Positions 63,638 to 64,000 of a stretch of DNA of 64,000 nt are shown here, piece by piece; position 1 is the first letter of the stretch; every line of letters begins with the position of its first letter. Position numbers and translations under genes: made by a program. The DNA comes from Chloroflexota bacterium. GTDB taxonomy: Bacteria > Chloroflexota > Dehalococcoidia > Bin125. The stretch spans positions 1 to 64,000 of the forward strand of contig JAPOXK010000015.1 in assembly GCA_026707145.1 (NCBI GenBank), written 5' to 3'. The notes beneath the pieces are model-generated. The model saw only the letters and a list, made by a program, of their open reading frames with translations, did no database searches and was not told the DNA's origin.

Positions 63638-64000
63638 ATGACCCTCCACGCCCGCTCCGCCATCAACCCCGACGGCCTCCTCAAGTTCCCCGGCCCCGTC
63701 TCCCAAGGGATGCGCGCCAAGGCCGACGAGTACATCTTCGTCGCCGGCCAGGTCGCCCTCGGCCCCGACGGTGCCGTCGTCGCCCCGCACGACATGGACG
63801 GCCAGGCCCGCAAGGTGCTCGAAAACATCGACATCCTCCTCAAGGAGGCTGGCGCCGACTGGGACAACATCGTCGACTTCACCACCTACATCGTCGGCTC
63901 CCAGCACATGACCACCTTCATGCAGGTCCGCAACGAGCTCTTCCCCGCCTACTTCAAGAGCGGCGTCTACCCGCCCAACACGCTCATCTTCGTGAGCGGC
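63638..64000 (+). CDS. RidA/YjgF/UK114-family protein, array copy 3 (cut by window end)
   Basis: 121 codons to the window edge, no stop. MTLHARSAINPDGLLKFPGPVSQGMRAKADEYIFVAGQVALGPDGAVVAPHDMDGQARKVLENIDILLKEAGADWDNIVDFTTYIVG, then YFKSGVYPPNTLIFVSG. The last residues correspond to the loop before the catalytic-arginine position, but that loop lies outside the window, so its catalytic competence cannot be judged. TAGACT at 63560-63565 could be a -10. It belongs to a different RidA branch from copies 1 and 2 (SQGMRAKA, FVAGQVA). Confidence 0.92.
   Translation, partial: MTLHARSAINPDGLLKFPGPVSQGMRAKADEYIFVAGQVALGPDGAVVAPHDMDGQARKVLENIDILLKEAGADWDNIVDFTTYIVGSQHMTTFMQVRNELFPAYFKSGVYPPNTLIFVSG

Overview
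This is a high-GC bacterial chromosome segment with little sign of recent mobile DNA: I saw no transposase, integrase or CRISPR array. Four things fit a member of the Chloroflexota (Dehalococcoidia or SAR202-like): a 23S rRNA gene with its own promoter and no 16S beside it, LppX/LprG-type lipoproteins, many type III CoA-transferases, hydantoinases and luciferase-like oxidoreductases, and lipoproteins with Pro/Ala/Thr/Glu-rich linkers. The assignment is an inference from gene content, not from a phylogeny.

Layout. 1-2.3 kb: 5' two thirds of a 23S rRNA gene (minus strand) with a strong promoter and GC-rich leader hairpins. 2.3-9.4 kb: a sulfite-oxidase-like molybdoenzyme, an overlapping lspA-rluD-gltX set, then a hydantoinase B and a class III aminotransferase. 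9.5-12.7 kb: tRNA-Glu with a terminator, a decayed 3' half of tRNA-Gln, four accessory genes and an intact tRNA-Gln; the direct repeat of the tRNA 3' half suggests an old tRNA-targeted insertion or a broken tRNA tandem. 12.8-20 kb: a luciferase-like monooxygenase, a DMT exporter with an internal triplication, a DevC/DevA-like ABC exporter and two tandem CoA-transferases. 20-29.2 kb: tRNA-Ala, a complete branched-chain amino acid (Liv) ABC system and a complete glycine betaine/proline (ProU) ABC system, separated by a 44-codon gene fragment. 29.3-41.7 kb: a membrane molybdoenzyme, an SDR-DUF2867 protein, a beta-propeller lipoprotein, a peptide-binding lipoprotein, a nuclease-like gene of less GC-rich appearance, a nucleoside deoxyribosyltransferase-like protein, an ammonium transporter and a metallo-beta-lactamase-fold hydrolase. 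41.8-49 kb: an LprG-like lipoprotein coupled to an MFS exporter, a NYN-domain protein, small membrane and unknown genes, peroxiredoxin, a PPOX-fold protein, SRPBCC and YqgE.

49.2 kb to the end is the most unusual part: one hydantoinase A gene followed by five tandem hydantoinase B paralogues, interleaved with three RidA-family genes (the last cut by the window edge) and interrupted by one opposite-strand lipoprotein gene. Copies 4 and 5 also share their upstream DNA, so the array grew by head-to-tail duplication. The working idea is a single ATP-dependent A subunit serving several exchangeable B subunits, with Rid proteins acting on or sensing the products; the substrates cannot be read from the sequence.

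A second theme is start-codon use. In at least two genes (2.3 kb and 44.5 kb) the conserved N-terminus begins upstream of any usable ATG/GTG/TTG, and an ACG codon lies at the right distance from a good Shine-Dalgarno sequence.
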